Origin: an uncultured Planctomycetaceae bacterium
Lineage (GTDB): Bacteria > Planctomycetota > Planctomycetia > Pirellulales > Pirellulaceae
Length of the DNA stretch: 34,126 bases
NCBI GenBank assembly: GCA_903863885.1
Contig: CAIPEB010000313.1
Coordinates: forward strand, 1 to 34,126
Direction of reading: 5' to 3'
The position numbers and the translations under genes were made by a program. Positions 33,758-34,126 of this stretch are shown one piece after another (the first letter of the stretch is position 1; each line of letters opens with the position of its first letter). The notes under the pieces are model-generated. The model had not been told where the DNA came from. It saw only the letters and a list, made by a program, of their open reading frames with translations, and did no database searches.

Positions 33758-34126
33758 CGATTTCCTCAGGCGTTTGTCATGGTGGGGCAGGATTCGCCGA
33801 ACTTGCCAAAGTGCGGGCCGCACCCTGCGACCTGCGCGGTTCGGCGCGGAAGTCGCGGCCGCCGCCGGCATGCTCCTGCGGAAAATCGCCGGCCTTACTG
33901 GCAACTCGCACGGCACCTGGAAATGCCGGGATCTCGCAGGAACCGCAGCATTTGACACTCTCCGAATGGCGCATTCAACCGAGCCGCGTTGGCGTAACAC
34001 GTCCGAGGCGCAGGGCAGGGAGGTGGTGCGGTATAGGAACCATTTGGAAATAACGACTTGCCTTCACCCGCCCGCGTGCGGAGGGTCGGCCGCGTAGCGG
34101 TCGGGGAGGGTCTTCCGAACCAGTAG
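33758..34126. other. Non-coding right edge
   Basis: No supported gene lies in these 369 bases. They contain the promoter region of the DUF2961 gene and, at the edge, the start of a third palindromic repeat copy. Confidence 0.45.
34062..34126 (+). repeat. Palindromic dispersed repeat, copy C (partial, cut by window end)
   Basis: The last 65 bases follow the pattern of copy B from its TTCACCC motif onward: a GC-rich stem, GGAGGGTCGG, CGCGTAGCGGTCGGGGAGGG and then CTTCC. The left terminal GAACGTGTT is not recognisable here, so this copy is diverged or belongs to a related subfamily. Confidence 0.55.

Noticed and set aside
33758-34000. In-frame extension of the DUF2961 gene
   Set aside because: It would bury a typical signal peptide inside the protein, and the ATG at 33757 has a good ribosome binding site.
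1-34126. CRISPR arrays, rRNA, integrase or transposase genes
   Set aside because: No regularly spaced repeats, rRNA-like sequence or recombinase motifs (DDE or tyrosine type) were seen on either strand.

Overview
The window looks like part of a planctomycete chromosome (Planctomycetota, probably Pirellulales-like). This is an inference from gene content: an exosortase with an EpsI partner beside exopolysaccharide genes, two ECF sigma factors, a LolA-like membrane-anchored protein, a DUF2961/GH172 enzyme and FixJ-like regulators, in GC-rich DNA with few strong Shine-Dalgarno sites. No rRNA, tRNA, CRISPR array or transposase gene was seen.

Region 1 (1-15393, all minus strand) is one long exopolysaccharide/exosortase locus. 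In transcription order it encodes a FixJ-like regulator, an ECF sigma factor, an exosortase, a Wzc-type chain-length/tyrosine autokinase, a very large membrane-anchored TPR protein, an EpsI-like protein, a WbaP/WcaJ-type initiating sugar transferase, an XrtA-type polysaccharide deacetylase, an ExoA-like GT2 glycosyltransferase and a GT4 glycosyltransferase cut by the window edge. Flippase, polymerase and outer-membrane export genes are not in the window and may lie beyond position 1.

Region 2 (15394-19194) holds a 1.6-kb non-coding stretch and then, on the plus strand, a NusG/RfaH/UpxY-like antiterminator, a second FixJ-like regulator and an unrecognised secreted or membrane protein. Both FixJ-like regulators have Glu instead of the phospho-acceptor Asp, so they may act without phosphorylation.

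Region 3 (19665-34126) holds a secreted GH43-like enzyme with an F5/8-type domain, a 1495-residue cytosolic hybrid histidine kinase, an ECF sigma factor with a LolA-like anchored partner, a secreted six-hairpin-type glycosidase-like protein and a convergent DUF2961/GH172 enzyme. The enzymes suggest scavenging of an arabinose- or galactose-containing glycan.

The most striking observation is that the hybrid kinase (PAS x6, HisKA, HATPase, receiver, HPt) ends in a domain that aligns without gaps to photoactive yellow protein, keeping the chromophore cysteine and its Tyr/Glu hydrogen-bond partners. The second is a palindromic repeat of about 141 bp, present intact in non-coding DNA and also inserted in frame inside the GT2 glycosyltransferase gene, with a third partial copy at the right edge.
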